Source: Leifsonia sp. Leaf264
GTDB taxonomy: Bacteria > Actinomycetota > Actinomycetes > Actinomycetales > Microbacteriaceae
DNA length: 64,000 nucleotides
Direction of reading: 5' to 3'
Assembly (NCBI RefSeq): GCF_001422325.1
Contig: NZ_LMMR01000008.1
Coordinates: forward strand, 233,682 to 297,681
Part shown: one piece after another, positions 43,431 to 53,202 of the stretch
Layout: each line of letters opens with the position of its first letter
Position numbering within the stretch: the first letter of the stretch is position 1
Position numbers and translations under genes: made by a program
The notes under the pieces: model-generated
Seen by the model: only the letters and a program-made list of their open reading frames with translations
What the model was told of the DNA's origin: nothing
Database searches by the model: none

Positions 43431-44711
43431 ATGCGAAGAAGCATGACGATCGGAATCCTCGCAGCAGCAACAGCCATCGCCCTCGTGGGCTGCTCGGGAG
43501 GTGGAGGCGGGGGAGACGCGAAGACGAAGGGCCCGATCACCATCTGGTACTCGAACAACCCGGCCGAGATCGCCTGGGGCAAGCAGATGGTCGAGGCGTG
43601 GAACGCCGACAACCCCGACGAGAAGATCAAGGCGCAGGAGATCCCGGCCGGTGACTCCAGCGAGGAGGTCATCAGTGCGGCCATCACCGCGGGCAACGCC
43701 CCGTGCCTCATCTTCAACACCTCGCCCGCGGCCGTGCCGCAGTTCGAGAAGCAGGGCGGCCTCGTCTCCCTGAGCGAGTTCAAGGACGGCGACGACTACA
43801 TCACGAAGCGCACCGGCGACCTCGCGACGCAGTACGCCTCCGCCGACGGCCAGTACTTCCAGATGCCGTGGAAGTCGAACCCCGTCATGATCTTCTACAA
43901 CAAGGACCTGTTCGCGAAGGCGGGGCTCGACGCTGAGAACCCGAAGCTCTCGACCTACGACGACTTCCTCACCGCCTCCCGCGCCATCGTGAAGTCCGGC
44001 GCCGCCAAGTACGCCATCCACCCGGCGCCCACGAGCGAGTTCTTCCAGAGCTGGTTCGACTTCTACCCGCTCTACGCGGCCGAGACCGGCGGCACCCAGC
44101 TCGTCGAGGACGGCAAGGCCACCTTCGACACCGACGAGGGCGAATCGGTCTCCGAGCTCTGGCGCACCATGTACGACGAGAAGCTGGCCGGCCAGGAGCA
44201 GTACCAGGGCGACTCCTTCCTCGACGGCGAGGCCGCCATGGCCATCGTCGGACCGTGGGCGATCGCGGTCTACGGCGACGACGTGAACTGGGGCGCGGTT
44301 CCGGTTCCCACCTCGGAGGGAACGGATGCCGCTGACACCTACACCTTCAGCGACGCGAAGAACATCGGCCTCTACAGCGCCTGCGAGAACCAGCAGACGG
44401 CCTGGGACGTGCTGAAGTTCGCGACCAGCGAGGAGCAGGACGGCAAGCTGCTCGAGCTCACCGGACAGATGCCGCTGCGCGCAGACCTCACCACCGTCTA
44501 CCCCGACTACTTCGCCAAGAACCCGGCATACGAGGCGTTCGGCGACCAGGCGAGCCGCACTGTCGAGGTGCCGAACGTCACGAACTCCGTCGAGATCTGG
44601 CAGAACTTCCGTGACGGCTACTCCAAGGCCGTGATCTTCGGCGAGGGAACCATCCCCGACTTCCTGAAGGACACCGCCGCCAAGATCGACACCCTCGCGG
44701 CAGCGAACTGA
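43431..44711 (+). CDS. Sugar ABC transporter substrate-binding lipoprotein
   Basis: A 426-residue family 1 solute-binding protein. The signal peptide ends with the lipobox L-V-G-C (Cys at about residue 23), followed by a Gly-rich linker. The core has the ABC sugar-binding pattern, with the W-Y-S-N-N-P-A-E strand, Y-N-K-D-L-F-A-K-A-G-L-D and M-A-I-V-G-P-W-A-I. It captures an oligosaccharide outside the membrane. GGAAG lies eight bases before the ATG. It is followed by two permease genes; no ATPase gene is in the cluster, so a shared MsiK-type ATPase probably powers it, as in many actinobacteria. Confidence 0.9.
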   Translation: MRRSMTIGILAAATAIALVGCSGGGGGGDAKTKGPITIWYSNNPAEIAWGKQMVEAWNADNPDEKIKAQEIPAGDSSEEVISAAITAGNAPCLIFNTSPAAVPQFEKQGGLVSLSEFKDGDDYITKRTGDLATQYASADGQYFQMPWKSNPVMIFYNKDLFAKAGLDAENPKLSTYDDFLTASRAIVKSGAAKYAIHPAPTSEFFQSWFDFYPLYAAETGGTQLVEDGKATFDTDEGESVSELWRTMYDEKLAGQEQYQGDSFLDGEAAMAIVGPWAIAVYGDDVNWGAVPVPTSEGTDAADTYTFSDAKNIGLYSACENQQTAWDVLKFATSEEQDGKLLELTGQMPLRADLTTVYPDYFAKNPAYEAFGDQASRTVEVPNVTNSVEIWQNFRDGYSKAVIFGEGTIPDFLKDTAAKIDTLAAAN

Positions 44712-44718
44712 GGCTGTC

Positions 44719-45663
44719 ATGACAACGATCACTCGACCGACGGAGGTCGAGGCGCAGCGACATGACGCGCCTCGGCCCCGCCGCCGGCGCTGGATGGGGC
44801 GCAACCCGCTCGGACTGCTGTTCACGGCCCCCTACCTGGTCTTCGTGTGCGTGGTCTTCGCGTATCCGCTGGTCTTCGCGGTCTGGATGTCGTTCCAGGA
44901 CTACTTCTTTTCGGCGCCCGGCGTCGAGGTGGACAGGCCCTTCGTCGGCTTCGCGAACTACGTCACGGTGCTGCAGGATCCCGCCGTGTGGCAGTCGTTC
45001 CGCAACGTGGGCGTCTTCCTGATCATCAACGTGCCGCTCACCGTCGTGCTCTCGATCGTGCTGGCGACGGCACTGAACAAGGTGGTGCACGCCCGGGCGT
45101 TCCTGCGCGTGAGCTACTACGTTCCCTACGTCACGGCGTCGGTGGCCGTGGTGGGAGTCTGGCTGTTCCTGTTCAGCGGCTCGGGCCTGGTGAACCACCT
45201 GCTCGGTCCGTTCGCGCCGCAGCCGTCGTGGCTCATCAATGCCCAGCTCGCGATGCCGGTCATCGCGCTGTTCGTGACCTGGAAGCAGTTGGGCTTCTAC
45301 ATCCTGCTCTACCTCGCTGCCCTGCAGAACGTGCCGAAGGAGCTGTACGAATCCGCGGCGACGGATGGCGCGGGCGGAGTGCGCACCTTCTTCTCCGTCA
45401 CGGTCCCCGGCGTGCGCCCGGCGACCCTGCTCGTGCTGCTGATCTCGACCATCACCGGCGCGAACCTGTTCACCGAGCCCTACCTGCTGACAGGCGGCGG
45501 CGGGCCCAACGGCGCATCGACGAGCCCGGTGCTCCTGATGTACCAGAAGGGCATCGAACAGGGGAATCCCGATGTCGCCTCGGCGATCGGCGTCATCCTC
45601 ATCATCGGCGTCCTCATCATCGCCTTCATCCAGCGACGAATCGTGGGAGATGAGGAGTCATGA
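44719..45663 (+). CDS. Sugar ABC transporter permease (MalF-type)
   Basis: A 314-residue permease with six membrane helices. The cytoplasmic EAA loop, where the ATPase docks, is E-S-A-A-T-D-G-A-G-G (about 213-222). The N-terminal 30 residues are basic and cytoplasmic. It pairs with the next permease, whose ATG overlaps this stop by four bases. Nearest style is the MalF/UgpA group, for disaccharides or oligosaccharides. Confidence 0.9.
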   Translation: MTTITRPTEVEAQRHDAPRPRRRRWMGRNPLGLLFTAPYLVFVCVVFAYPLVFAVWMSFQDYFFSAPGVEVDRPFVGFANYVTVLQDPAVWQSFRNVGVFLIINVPLTVVLSIVLATALNKVVHARAFLRVSYYVPYVTASVAVVGVWLFLFSGSGLVNHLLGPFAPQPSWLINAQLAMPVIALFVTWKQLGFYILLYLAALQNVPKELYESAATDGAGGVRTFFSVTVPGVRPATLLVLLISTITGANLFTEPYLLTGGGGPNGASTSPVLLMYQKGIEQGNPDVASAIGVILIIGVLIIAFIQRRIVGDEES

Positions 45664-46493
45664 TCCGATTCGGAATCGTGCTGCGGTACATCCTGCTGTT
45701 CCTGGGCGCGCTGATCTTCCTGTTCCCGTTCTACTACATGATCGTCGGGTCGCTGCAGACTGAACCCGACGCGACCCCGGCCGGAGCCTTCCCGGCTCCG
45801 GGCAACCTCACGCTCGACAACTACGTCGCCGTGAACGAACGCATCAACCTGGCGCAGGGACTGGTCAACTCCGGCATCTTCACCGGTGGCGTGCTGCTCG
45901 GAACCGTGGTCTTCGGACTCCTGGCCGGCTATGCGCTCGCTGTGCTGTCCTACCGCGGGCGGGGCGTGACGTTCGCGCTGGTCCTGCTGGTGCAGGTGAT
46001 CCCGTTCCAGCTGCTGATGATCCCGCTGTACGTCATGATCGCCCGCAATTACGGCCTGAGCGACAACTACCTGGGCATGATCCTGCCGTTCTTCATCAGC
46101 TCGGCGGCCGTGCTCATCTTCAGGCAGTACTTCCTGCAGTTGCCCAAGGACCTCTTCAACGCCGCCCGCATCGACGGCGCCAGCGAACTGCGCATCCTCT
46201 GGAGCGTCGCCATCCCGTTGGTGCGACCGGCGCTGCTCACCGTCGTGCTGCTCACCTTCATCGGACCGTGGAACGAGTTCCTCTGGCCGTTCCTGATCAC
46301 CAAGGAGGCGTCGATGCAACCGCTCGCCGTCTCGCTCGCCAACTACATCTCCTCGATCGCGGCAGCGACGGCGAACCCCTTCGGTTCGCTGCTCGCCGGA
46401 GCCGTCGTGCTCGCCGTGCCCGTCGTGGTGCTGCTGCTGATCTTCCAGCGCCAGTTCACCTCGAACGACATCGGATCGGGAGTGAAGGGATGA
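45660..46493 (+). CDS. Carbohydrate ABC transporter permease (MalG-type)
   Basis: A 277-residue permease with six helices. The EAA loop reads N-A-A-R-I-D-G-A-S-E-L-R (about 170-181), and the N-terminal F-P-F-Y-Y-M-I-V-G-S-L segment is typical of MalG/UgpE partners. It overlaps the upstream permease gene by ATGA and the downstream GH130-like gene by ATGA, which ties transport and breakdown of the sugar in one translational chain. Confidence 0.9.
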   Translation: MIRFGIVLRYILLFLGALIFLFPFYYMIVGSLQTEPDATPAGAFPAPGNLTLDNYVAVNERINLAQGLVNSGIFTGGVLLGTVVFGLLAGYALAVLSYRGRGVTFALVLLVQVIPFQLLMIPLYVMIARNYGLSDNYLGMILPFFISSAAVLIFRQYFLQLPKDLFNAARIDGASELRILWSVAIPLVRPALLTVVLLTFIGPWNEFLWPFLITKEASMQPLAVSLANYISSIAAATANPFGSLLAGAVVLAVPVVVLLLIFQRQFTSNDIGSGVKG

Positions 46494-47554
46494 CCATGCA
46501 GATTCCATACACGCTCACCAGGGCGGGAGTCATCATGACTCCGCAGCCTGGGAACGACCTCGAGGCCGAGGGGGTGCTCAACCCCGCGACGGCCAGGAGC
46601 GCCGATGGCGAGCTCTACCTGTTCCCCAGGCTGGTGGCATCAGGCAACGTCTCGCGGGTCGGCATCGCTCGCGTGGTCATCGCCGACGGCGTGCCCGTCG
46701 GGGTGGAGCGCGAGGGCATCGTGCTCGAGCCCGATCGCGGCTGGGAGCGCGGGGTCGGCAACGCCGGGGTCGAGGACCCGCGCATCACGCGGATCGACGA
46801 GCTCGGCCTGCACGTGATGACGTACGTCGCGTACGGCCCGCTCGGGCCGCGCACGGCCGTCGCCGTCTCCGAGGACCTGCGGGACTGGCAGCGGCTGGGT
46901 CCGGCCCTGTTCGCCTACGACGACGCGCTCGACGCCGACCTGAACCTGTTCCACAACAAGGACACCGTGTTCTTCCCCGAGGCCGTCACCGGACCCGACG
47001 GGGTGCGCAGCCTCGCCGTGCTGCACAGGCCCATGTGGGATCTCGACGAGGTGAAGGTTGGCCAGGGCGTCCGCACTCCCGCGAACGTGCCCGACGCCCG
47101 CCAGTCCATCTGGATCAGCTTCGTGCACCTCGCCGACGTGAAGGAGGGCCTGGCGGCGCTCACCTTCTGGCGCAACCATCGCTTCCTCGCCGGACCCGAG
47201 TATCCGTTCGAGGCCCTCAAGATCGGCGGCGGTCCGGCGCCCCTGCGAGTGCCGGAGGGCTGGCTGCTCCTGCATCACGGCGTGACGGGCACCATCGCCA
47301 ACGCCTTCGACCAGCAGCAGAACGTCAACTACGCCGTCGGGGCGATGCTCCTCGATGCCGACGACCCGACCAGGGTGATAGCCCGCAGCTCCGAGCCGCT
47401 GCTCGCCCCGGAGACAGCCGAGGAGCGCAGCGGCATCGTGCCGAACGTGGTCTTCCCCACCGCCATCGAACTCGTCGACGGCGTGCACTACCTGTTCTAC
47501 GGAATGGCCGACTCGAAGATCGGCGTCGCCAGACTCGATCGCAGCACCGACTGA
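46490..47554 (+). CDS. GH130-like glycosidase/phosphorylase
   Basis: A 354-residue cytoplasmic five-bladed beta-propeller of the GH130 type, which breaks beta-mannosides by phosphorolysis or hydrolysis. Visible family blocks are L-N-P-A-T-A (about 25), N-A-G-V-E-D-P-R-I-T (about 87-96, with the likely catalytic Asp), N-L-F-H-N-K-D-T-V-F-F-P-E and L-L-L-H-H-G-V-T-G-T. ATG at 46490 makes an ATGA overlap; ATG at 46496 has better spacing to GAAGGGA and may be the true start. It would act on the sugar imported by the adjacent ABC system. Whether it is a phosphorylase or a hydrolase cannot be told. Confidence 0.82.
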   Translation: MTMQIPYTLTRAGVIMTPQPGNDLEAEGVLNPATARSADGELYLFPRLVASGNVSRVGIARVVIADGVPVGVEREGIVLEPDRGWERGVGNAGVEDPRITRIDELGLHVMTYVAYGPLGPRTAVAVSEDLRDWQRLGPALFAYDDALDADLNLFHNKDTVFFPEAVTGPDGVRSLAVLHRPMWDLDEVKVGQGVRTPANVPDARQSIWISFVHLADVKEGLAALTFWRNHRFLAGPEYPFEALKIGGGPAPLRVPEGWLLLHHGVTGTIANAFDQQQNVNYAVGAMLLDADDPTRVIARSSEPLLAPETAEERSGIVPNVVFPTAIELVDGVHYLFYGMADSKIGVARLDRSTD

Positions 47555-47565
47555 GGAGCACCACC

Positions 47566-49638
47566 ATGACCACCACGACGACTCGACGGATGCGGGTGGG
47601 CATGCTGCTCGTCACCGCGCTCGCCGCCACCGGCCTCTCCGCCCTGGCGGCGGCACCGGCGACGGCGGCGACGCCTACCGCGGCAGCGACTGCTGCCGCG
47701 GCATCCGCCACCCCCCTCACCAACCTCGCCCATCTGGACTTCCTGCTCGACACGGCCGAACCGGCCGCAGTCGACGGGCACACGACCTACAGGCTCGACG
47801 AGGAGCCGCAGCTCGTGCTGCCCTGGACCTACGCCGACGCCCGCGACGGCGGCACCTTCGAGCGCGTCGGCGGCGGTCAGCTCGATGCGGCGACAGGCGG
47901 CTGGGGCCAGGGTGCCTACAACGCCGACGACGTGGCCAGGGCGGCCGTCGTCTACCTGCGGCACTGGCAGCTCACGGGGGAGGACTCCAGCCGCACGAGC
48001 GCCTACGAACTGCTGCGCTCGCTCGCCTACCTGCAGACCTCGTCGGGACCGAACTCGGGCAACGTCGTGCTGTGGATGCAGCCAGACGGCGAGCTCAACC
48101 CGAGCGCGGAGCCCGTCGAGCTGCCGGATCCGTCGGACTCCGGACCGAGCTACTGGACCGCCCGCGCGCTGTGGGCCTTCGGTGAGGGCTACGCGGCCTT
48201 CGCCGCCGCAGGCACTGCCGACGATGCGGCCTTCGCGTCCTTCCTGGGCGACAGGCTCGCCCTCTCCCGTGCTGCGGTCGACACCCAGGTGCTGAGCCAC
48301 TACGGGGAGTACGAGCAGAGCGACGGCCTGAAGGTTCCGGCCTGGCTGATCGTCGACGGGGCGGATGCCTCGGCCGAGGCCGTGCTCGGACTCGCGGCCT
48401 ACGTCGACTCGAGCGGTGACCCGGCCGCCCGCGAGACCCTGCGCAAGCTCGCCGAGGGCATCGCCGCGATGGGGGCGGCATCCGGAGCCGACACGAGGGC
48501 GTGGCCGTACGGCGCCATCCTGCCGTGGGCCCAGTCACGCACGATGTGGCACGCCTGGGGATCGCAGATGCCGGCGGCGCTCGCCGCAGCGTCGGCCGCC
48601 CTCGGATCGTCGGCCCTGCTGAAGCCCGCCGTGCGCGATGCCGCAGTGTTCACGCCGACGCTGCTCCTCGCCGGTGGCCCGGACAACGGCTGGTTCCCGA
48701 CGCCGACCGACACCACCCAGATCGCCTACGGGGCCGACTCCCGCCTGCAGTCGCTCCTCGCCGTCGCCGATGCGACGGGTTCGCCGGCCTTCGAACAGCT
48801 TGCCGCCATCCAGGCGGCGTGGTTCTTCGGAGCAAATCGTGCGTCGTCTCCGATGTACGACCCGGCGACAGGCGTGACCTTCGACGGCCTGGCTCCCGAC
48901 GGCACCATCAATCGCAACGGCGGCGCCGAGAGCACCATCCACGGCCTGCTGTCGATGATCGCCCTCGACGCCAGGCCGGAGGTCGCCGCTCGAGCGCAGG
49001 GAGTCACCACGCTGGCGAGCCGCGACGGGCTGCGCCTGGTCGAGGCCGAGACGGCCTCGGGCGGAGCAGTATCGACACCGGCGTCGGCGTGGACCGGCGA
49101 ATCGCTCTACAGCGGGAACGTGCTCACGGTGAAGACCGGCTCGAAGGCCGTCATCCCGATCGGCTCGGCCGACCAGCCGCGCGTGGTGGAATCGGTGCAG
49201 TGGATCGAACCGGGTGCGCTCGTGCGCTCGGGGTGGACCAGCGGCATCCTGCCCCTCGGCCTGCTCTCCATCCGTGGGCCAGCGCAGGGCATCAGCCCGA
49301 CCCCGGGCGTGCTCCTGCCGCAGTCGCTGCAACTGCCGGTTCCCGGTCGGGCGACGTCGGTGACCGTGCGCCCCCTCGCCGGGTCCGCCACCATCGACAA
49401 CCTCATCGTGCGACCTCTGGTCTCACGGATGCTGCTCACGGGCGAGACCGCCGATGCCGGTGCGACGCAACTGCTGCAGTCGGCCGCCCGAATCCCGCTG
49501 CCCGCCAGGGTCGGCGTCGGTGCCGCAGCCTCCCTCAGCGTCTACGACGCCACGGGGAGGCTCGTGACGGAGCGCCGTATCGGGGCGACGGCCACGACAG
49601 TGCTCCCCGCCGGAGGATTCGCCGTGGTCACGCGGTAG
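47566..49638 (+). CDS. Secreted alpha/alpha-barrel-like protein, probable glycan-active enzyme
   Basis: A 690-residue exported protein. A basic N-terminus and hydrophobic helix (about 10-30) form a signal peptide cut near A-T-A-A. Residues about 60-500 are rich in paired helices with Trp-containing turns (W-Y/W-T, H-A-W-G-S-Q, Y-G-A-D-S-R), suggesting an (alpha/alpha)6 barrel as in GH76, GH88 or lyase families. The C-terminal 190 residues are beta-rich, like a carbohydrate-binding module. It follows the GH130-like gene by 11 bases with GAGGAG before its ATG. It probably prepares outside glycans for the importer. No exact family assigned. Confidence 0.7.
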   Translation: MTTTTTRRMRVGMLLVTALAATGLSALAAAPATAATPTAAATAAAASATPLTNLAHLDFLLDTAEPAAVDGHTTYRLDEEPQLVLPWTYADARDGGTFERVGGGQLDAATGGWGQGAYNADDVARAAVVYLRHWQLTGEDSSRTSAYELLRSLAYLQTSSGPNSGNVVLWMQPDGELNPSAEPVELPDPSDSGPSYWTARALWAFGEGYAAFAAAGTADDAAFASFLGDRLALSRAAVDTQVLSHYGEYEQSDGLKVPAWLIVDGADASAEAVLGLAAYVDSSGDPAARETLRKLAEGIAAMGAASGADTRAWPYGAILPWAQSRTMWHAWGSQMPAALAAASAALGSSALLKPAVRDAAVFTPTLLLAGGPDNGWFPTPTDTTQIAYGADSRLQSLLAVADATGSPAFEQLAAIQAAWFFGANRASSPMYDPATGVTFDGLAPDGTINRNGGAESTIHGLLSMIALDARPEVAARAQGVTTLASRDGLRLVEAETASGGAVSTPASAWTGESLYSGNVLTVKTGSKAVIPIGSADQPRVVESVQWIEPGALVRSGWTSGILPLGLLSIRGPAQGISPTPGVLLPQSLQLPVPGRATSVTVRPLAGSATIDNLIVRPLVSRMLLTGETADAGATQLLQSAARIPLPARVGVGAAASLSVYDATGRLVTERRIGATATTVLPAGGFAVVTR

Positions 49639-49673
49639 ATCGGTGCGGCTCCGGCGGGTGGCAGGATGGAGGG

Positions 49674-50675
49674 GTGGGTGACCTCCAGCTGGGCTACGCG
49701 GCGATGCTCGAGCAGTTCGCGCCCGCGGAGGCCGTCGCGCTGGCGGCGTACGCCGAGCAGCACGGCTTCCGCGGAGTCATGGCCGACGACCACTTCCAGC
49801 CGTGGGTCCCCCAGCAGGGGAACGCCGGTTTCGTGTGGAATGTGCTCACGGCAGTCGCCGAGCGCACGACGGGCGACATCGGCCCCGGCGTGACGGCACC
49901 GACCTACCGCTGGCATCCCGCCATCGTCGCGCAGGCATCCGCCACGCTCGCCTCGATGTATCCGGGCAGGCACTGGCTGGGCATCGGATCGGGCGAGGCG
50001 CTGAACGAGCACATCGTCGGCGCCTACTGGCCGGAACCGGCCGAACGCATCAACCGCATGTTCGAGGCCATCGAGGTGATCTCGAAGCTCTTCGCCGCGT
50101 CGATCGCCGGCCGGGACGTCAAGCACTCCGGTCCGCACTTCACGCTCGAGTCCACGCGCCTGTGGACGATGCCCCGGGTCGCCCCTGAGATCCTCGTCGC
50201 CACCAGCGGTCCGCTGACGGCCCGGCGCGCCGGTCGCGTCGCCGACGGACTCATCACTGTCGCCGCGCCGCTGGAGCGCATCGCCGGTCTCTTCGATCGC
50301 TTCGCCCTCGGCGCGCGCGATGCAGGCAAGGACCCGGCCACCATGCCCAGGGTGCTGCAGCTGCACCTGTCCTGGGCGCCGACCGACGAGGAGGCCATGC
50401 GCAACGCCCTCGTGGAGTGGCCGAACGGCGGCATGAGGTTCCCCAAGAGCGACATCCGCTCGCCGTTCGAGTTCGAACAGGTCGCACGGATGGTCCGACC
50501 CGAGGACTTCGAGGGCAGAATGGTGATCTCGAGTGATCCCGACGTGCACCGCAGGTCGATCCAGCAGTACGCCGACTTGGGCTTCGACCGCATCTACCTG
50601 CACAATGTGGGCCGCAACCAGCGGGAGTGGATCGAGGTCTTCGGCCGCGACGTGCTCCCCTTCGTCAGGAGGTGA
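49674..50675 (+). CDS. F420-dependent LLM class oxidoreductase (TIGR03557-like)
   Basis: A 333-residue luciferase-like TIM-barrel enzyme of the F420-dependent glucose-6-phosphate dehydrogenase-related group. Motifs shared with Fgd are A-E-Q-H-G-F (about 26), D-D-H-F-Q-P-W (about 38-44) and [11 protein letters not shown] (about 104-114). It uses F420 as hydride carrier; its substrate is unknown. GTG 49674 is the most upstream sensible start, though GGAGG is only a base away from it. Its TGA lies within the ribosome site of cofE, which it overlaps through the GTGACG stretch, so they are co-expressed. Confidence 0.88.
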   Translation: MGDLQLGYAAMLEQFAPAEAVALAAYAEQHGFRGVMADDHFQPWVPQQGNAGFVWNVLTAVAERTTGDIGPGVTAPTYRWHPAIVAQASATLASMYPGRHWLGIGSGEALNEHIVGAYWPEPAERINRMFEAIEVISKLFAASIAGRDVKHSGPHFTLESTRLWTMPRVAPEILVATSGPLTARRAGRVADGLITVAAPLERIAGLFDRFALGARDAGKDPATMPRVLQLHLSWAPTDEEAMRNALVEWPNGGMRFPKSDIRSPFEFEQVARMVRPEDFEGRMVISSDPDVHRRSIQQYADLGFDRIYLHNVGRNQREWIEVFGRDVLPFVRR

Positions 50676-50677
50676 CG

Positions 50678-51448
50678 ATGTACTCCGTCAGTGTGATCGA
50701 TGACATTCCCGAGGTGCGTCCTGGTGACGACCTCGTCGAGCTGATCGGCTCGCGGGTCGAGCTCGTCGACGGCGACATCGTGGTCGTCACGTCGAAGATC
50801 GTCTCCAAGGCCGAAGGGCGCTTCGTCGCGGCGGATGACCGTGAGCAGGCGATCTCGGACGAGACTGTCCGCGTCGTCGCGACGCGCATCTCGGCCGAGG
50901 GCGGTACCACCCGCATCGTCCAGAACCGCCTCGGCATCGTCTCCGCGGCGGCCGGCGTCGACGCCTCGAACACGCCCGATGGCACTGTGCTGCTGCTGCC
51001 GGTCGACCCCGACGGGTCGGCCAGGTCGATCTGCATCGGCCTGCGCGAGTTGAGCGGGGCATCCGTCGGCGTCATCATCTCGGACACCCTCGGGCGGGCG
51101 TGGCGACAGGGGCAGACCGATGTGGCGATCGGTGCGGCCGGCGTGCACGTGTTCGACGACCTGCGCGGCACCCTCGACAACAGCGGCAAGCCGATGGCCG
51201 TGACGCTGCCCTGCATCGCCGACGAGCTCGCCTCCGCGGGCGACCTGGTCAAGGGCAAGACCGGCGGGACCCCCGTGGCCGTCGTGCGCGGTCTCGGCCG
51301 ATTCGTCGGCGACCTGGACCTGCCCGGCGCCGCCACGATCGTGCGACCGGCCGAGCAGGACATGTTCCGCACCGGAAGCGACGAGGCCTACGACGAGGGC
51401 TATCGCGATGGCTTCGCCGAGGGCCAGCAGGAGACTGTCGGCTCATGA
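50678..51448 (+). CDS. cofE: Coenzyme F420-0:L-glutamate ligase (single-domain form)
   Basis: A 256-residue GTP-dependent enzyme that adds L-glutamates to F420-0. Family blocks are [17 protein letters not shown] (about 33-49), [21 protein letters not shown] (about 127-147) and [16 protein letters not shown] five bases before ATG 50678 gives a strong start. In mycobacteria the homologue FbiB (about 450 residues) carries a C-terminal nitroreductase domain that reduces dehydro-F420-0; that domain is absent here. Acidic tail of about 20 residues. Between LLM and fgd genes. Confidence 0.92.
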   Translation: MYSVSVIDDIPEVRPGDDLVELIGSRVELVDGDIVVVTSKIVSKAEGRFVAADDREQAISDETVRVVATRISAEGGTTRIVQNRLGIVSAAAGVDASNTPDGTVLLLPVDPDGSARSICIGLRELSGASVGVIISDTLGRAWRQGQTDVAIGAAGVHVFDDLRGTLDNSGKPMAVTLPCIADELASAGDLVKGKTGGTPVAVVRGLGRFVGDLDLPGAATIVRPAEQDMFRTGSDEAYDEGYRDGFAEGQQETVGS

Positions 51449-51503
51449 TCATCCCCGCGACGCGCCAGCGTCCGGCAGCAGGCACGACGAAAGGCAGCAC
51501 CGC

Positions 51504-52523
51504 ATGACGCTCACCCTGGGATACAAGGCATCCGCCGAGCAGTTCGCGCCACGGGAACTGGTCGAGATCGCCGTGGCCGCGGAAGAGCACGGCTTCGAGT
51601 CGGCCTTCGCGAGCGACCACTTCCAGCCCTGGCGCCACGAGGGCGGGCACGCTCCGTTCTCGCTGGCCTGGATGGCGGCGGTCGGCGAGCGCACCTCCAC
51701 CCTGCGCATCGGCACGAGCGTGATGACGCCGACCTTCCGGTACAACCCCGCCGTGCTGGCGCAGGCCTTCGCGACCCTCGGCTGCCTATACCCCGGCCGC
51801 ATCATCGCCGGCTTCGGAACCGGAGAGGCGCTCAACGAGATCGCGACGGGCTTTCGCGGAGCCGGCGAGCAGGACTGGCCGGAGTTCAAGGAGCGCTTCG
51901 GCAGGCTGCGGGAATCCGTTCGCCTCATGCGCGCGCTGTGGAGCCAGGACCGCGTCGACTTCGAGGGCGAGTACTACTCCACGCACGGCGCCTCGATCTA
52001 CGACCGGCCGGAGGGCGGCATCCCCGTCTACATCGCGGCCGGAGGACCGACCGTCGCCAAGTACGCCGGTCGTGCCGGCGACGGCTTCATCTGCACCTCC
52101 GGCAAGGGCTGGGACCTCTACACCGAGAAGCTCGTGCCCGCCGTCAAGGAGGGCGCCGAGGCCGGCAACCGCTCCTACGACCAGCTCGACCGCATGATCG
52201 AGATCAAGCTGTCCTACGAGGAGACCGAGCAGGCGGCGTTGGAGAACACCCGTTTCTGGGCCCCACTGGCCCTCAGTGCTGAGCAGAAGTCGAGCATCCA
52301 CGATCCGATAGAGATGGAGAAGGCGGCGGATGCGCTGCCGATCGAGAAGATCGCCTCGCGCTGGATCGTGGGCAGCGACCCCGACGCCGTGACGGCCGAG
52401 ATCGCGAAGTACGTCGACGCGGGCTTCAACCACCTGGTCTTCCACGCCCCGGGAGAGGACCAGCGGCGCTTCCTCGGGCTGTTCGAACGCGACCTGGCGC
52501 CCCGCCTGCGCGCCCTGCCGTGA
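51504..52523 (+). CDS. fgd: F420-dependent glucose-6-phosphate dehydrogenase
   Basis: A 339-residue TIM-barrel enzyme that oxidises glucose-6-phosphate to 6-phosphogluconolactone while making F420H2, the main source of reduced F420 in actinobacteria. The protein closely follows mycobacterial Fgd: [15 protein letters not shown] (start), S-D-H-F-Q-P-W-R-H (catalytic His about residue 41), T-G-E-A-L-N-E (about 107) and [14 protein letters not shown] 51504 matches the family start. It feeds the LLM enzyme at 49674 and the Ddn-like protein at 3829. Its stop is overlapped by the cofC GTG. Confidence 0.95.
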   Translation: MTLTLGYKASAEQFAPRELVEIAVAAEEHGFESAFASDHFQPWRHEGGHAPFSLAWMAAVGERTSTLRIGTSVMTPTFRYNPAVLAQAFATLGCLYPGRIIAGFGTGEALNEIATGFRGAGEQDWPEFKERFGRLRESVRLMRALWSQDRVDFEGEYYSTHGASIYDRPEGGIPVYIAAGGPTVAKYAGRAGDGFICTSGKGWDLYTEKLVPAVKEGAEAGNRSYDQLDRMIEIKLSYEETEQAALENTRFWAPLALSAEQKSSIHDPIEMEKAADALPIEKIASRWIVGSDPDAVTAEIAKYVDAGFNHLVFHAPGEDQRRFLGLFERDLAPRLRALP

Positions 52524-53173
52524 CGAGAGGCTGGTTCCTGATCGTTCCAGTCAAGGGCACGATCGACGCCAAGAGCCGCCTCGGCGATCAGCTCTCGGCT
52601 CGTGCGCGATCGTCCCTGGGACTGGCGTTCGCCTACGACACCGTCGTCGCCGCAGCATCGAGTGCGCGCGTCGCGCGCGTCTTCGTCGTCACCGACGCCG
52701 ATGTCGATGTCGATTGGCCGGCCGCCGTCGTCGTGGTGCCAGAGGGAGAACGCAACGGGCTGAACGCGGCGATCGAGCGCGGCATCCGTGCTGCCGAGAA
52801 GGCGGCGGAATCCTCGCCGGGTTCCTCCCCGCAGGCGGCCGGCATCGCCGTGCTCCTCGGCGACCTGCCTGCGCTGCGCGCCCCGGACCTCGATGCCGCC
52901 CTCGCTGCGGCCGAGGACGTCGACCAGGGCTTCGTCCCGGATGCCGAGGGCACGGGAACCACGCTGCTCACGGCGCGCGCCGGCCTGCCACTGGTGCCAC
53001 GCTTCGGCGCCGGCTCGGCCGCCGCGCACGCCGGTCACGGCCATGCTCGTCTGGATGCCGGTGCGTCGCTGCGCCGCGACGTCGACGTGCCGACAGCGCT
53101 GGACGACGCCGTGGCGCTCGGTGTGGGCGAACGCACGCGTGCCGCCCTGGCGGCGCAGGGGATCCGCTCATGA
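52520..53173 (+). CDS. cofC: 2-phospho-L-lactate/phosphoenolpyruvate guanylyltransferase
   Basis: A 217-residue nucleotidyltransferase (CofC; FbiD in mycobacteria) that joins GMP to 2-phospholactate or phosphoenolpyruvate, giving the side-chain donor used by CofD. The N-terminal V-P-V-K-G-x-x-x-A-K-S-R-L (about 7-19), the G-L-N-A-A-I block (about 77) and L-L-G-D-L-P-A-L (about 111-118, metal Asp) are diagnostic. GTG start in a GTGA overlap with fgd. In actinobacteria PEP is the known donor. Its ATGA-type stop leads into a ten-codon reading frame. Confidence 0.92.
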   Translation: MTRGWFLIVPVKGTIDAKSRLGDQLSARARSSLGLAFAYDTVVAAASSARVARVFVVTDADVDVDWPAAVVVVPEGERNGLNAAIERGIRAAEKAAESSPGSSPQAAGIAVLLGDLPALRAPDLDAALAAAEDVDQGFVPDAEGTGTTLLTARAGLPLVPRFGAGSAAAHAGHGHARLDAGASLRRDVDVPTALDDAVALGVGERTRAALAAQGIRS

Positions 53174-53202
53174 CCCGCGCTCAGTCGGGACGGCGAGCAT
53201 GA
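53170..53202 (+). other. Ten-codon reading frame bridging cofC and the SGNH hydrolase gene
   Basis: ATG at 53170 overlaps the cofC stop (ATGA) and the frame [10 protein letters not shown] ends at TGA 53200-53202, which itself overlaps the next ATG (53199). Two stop-start overlaps separated by ten codons suggest a translational coupling bridge that carries ribosomes from cofC to the SGNH gene. It may have no product function. Confidence 0.4.
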
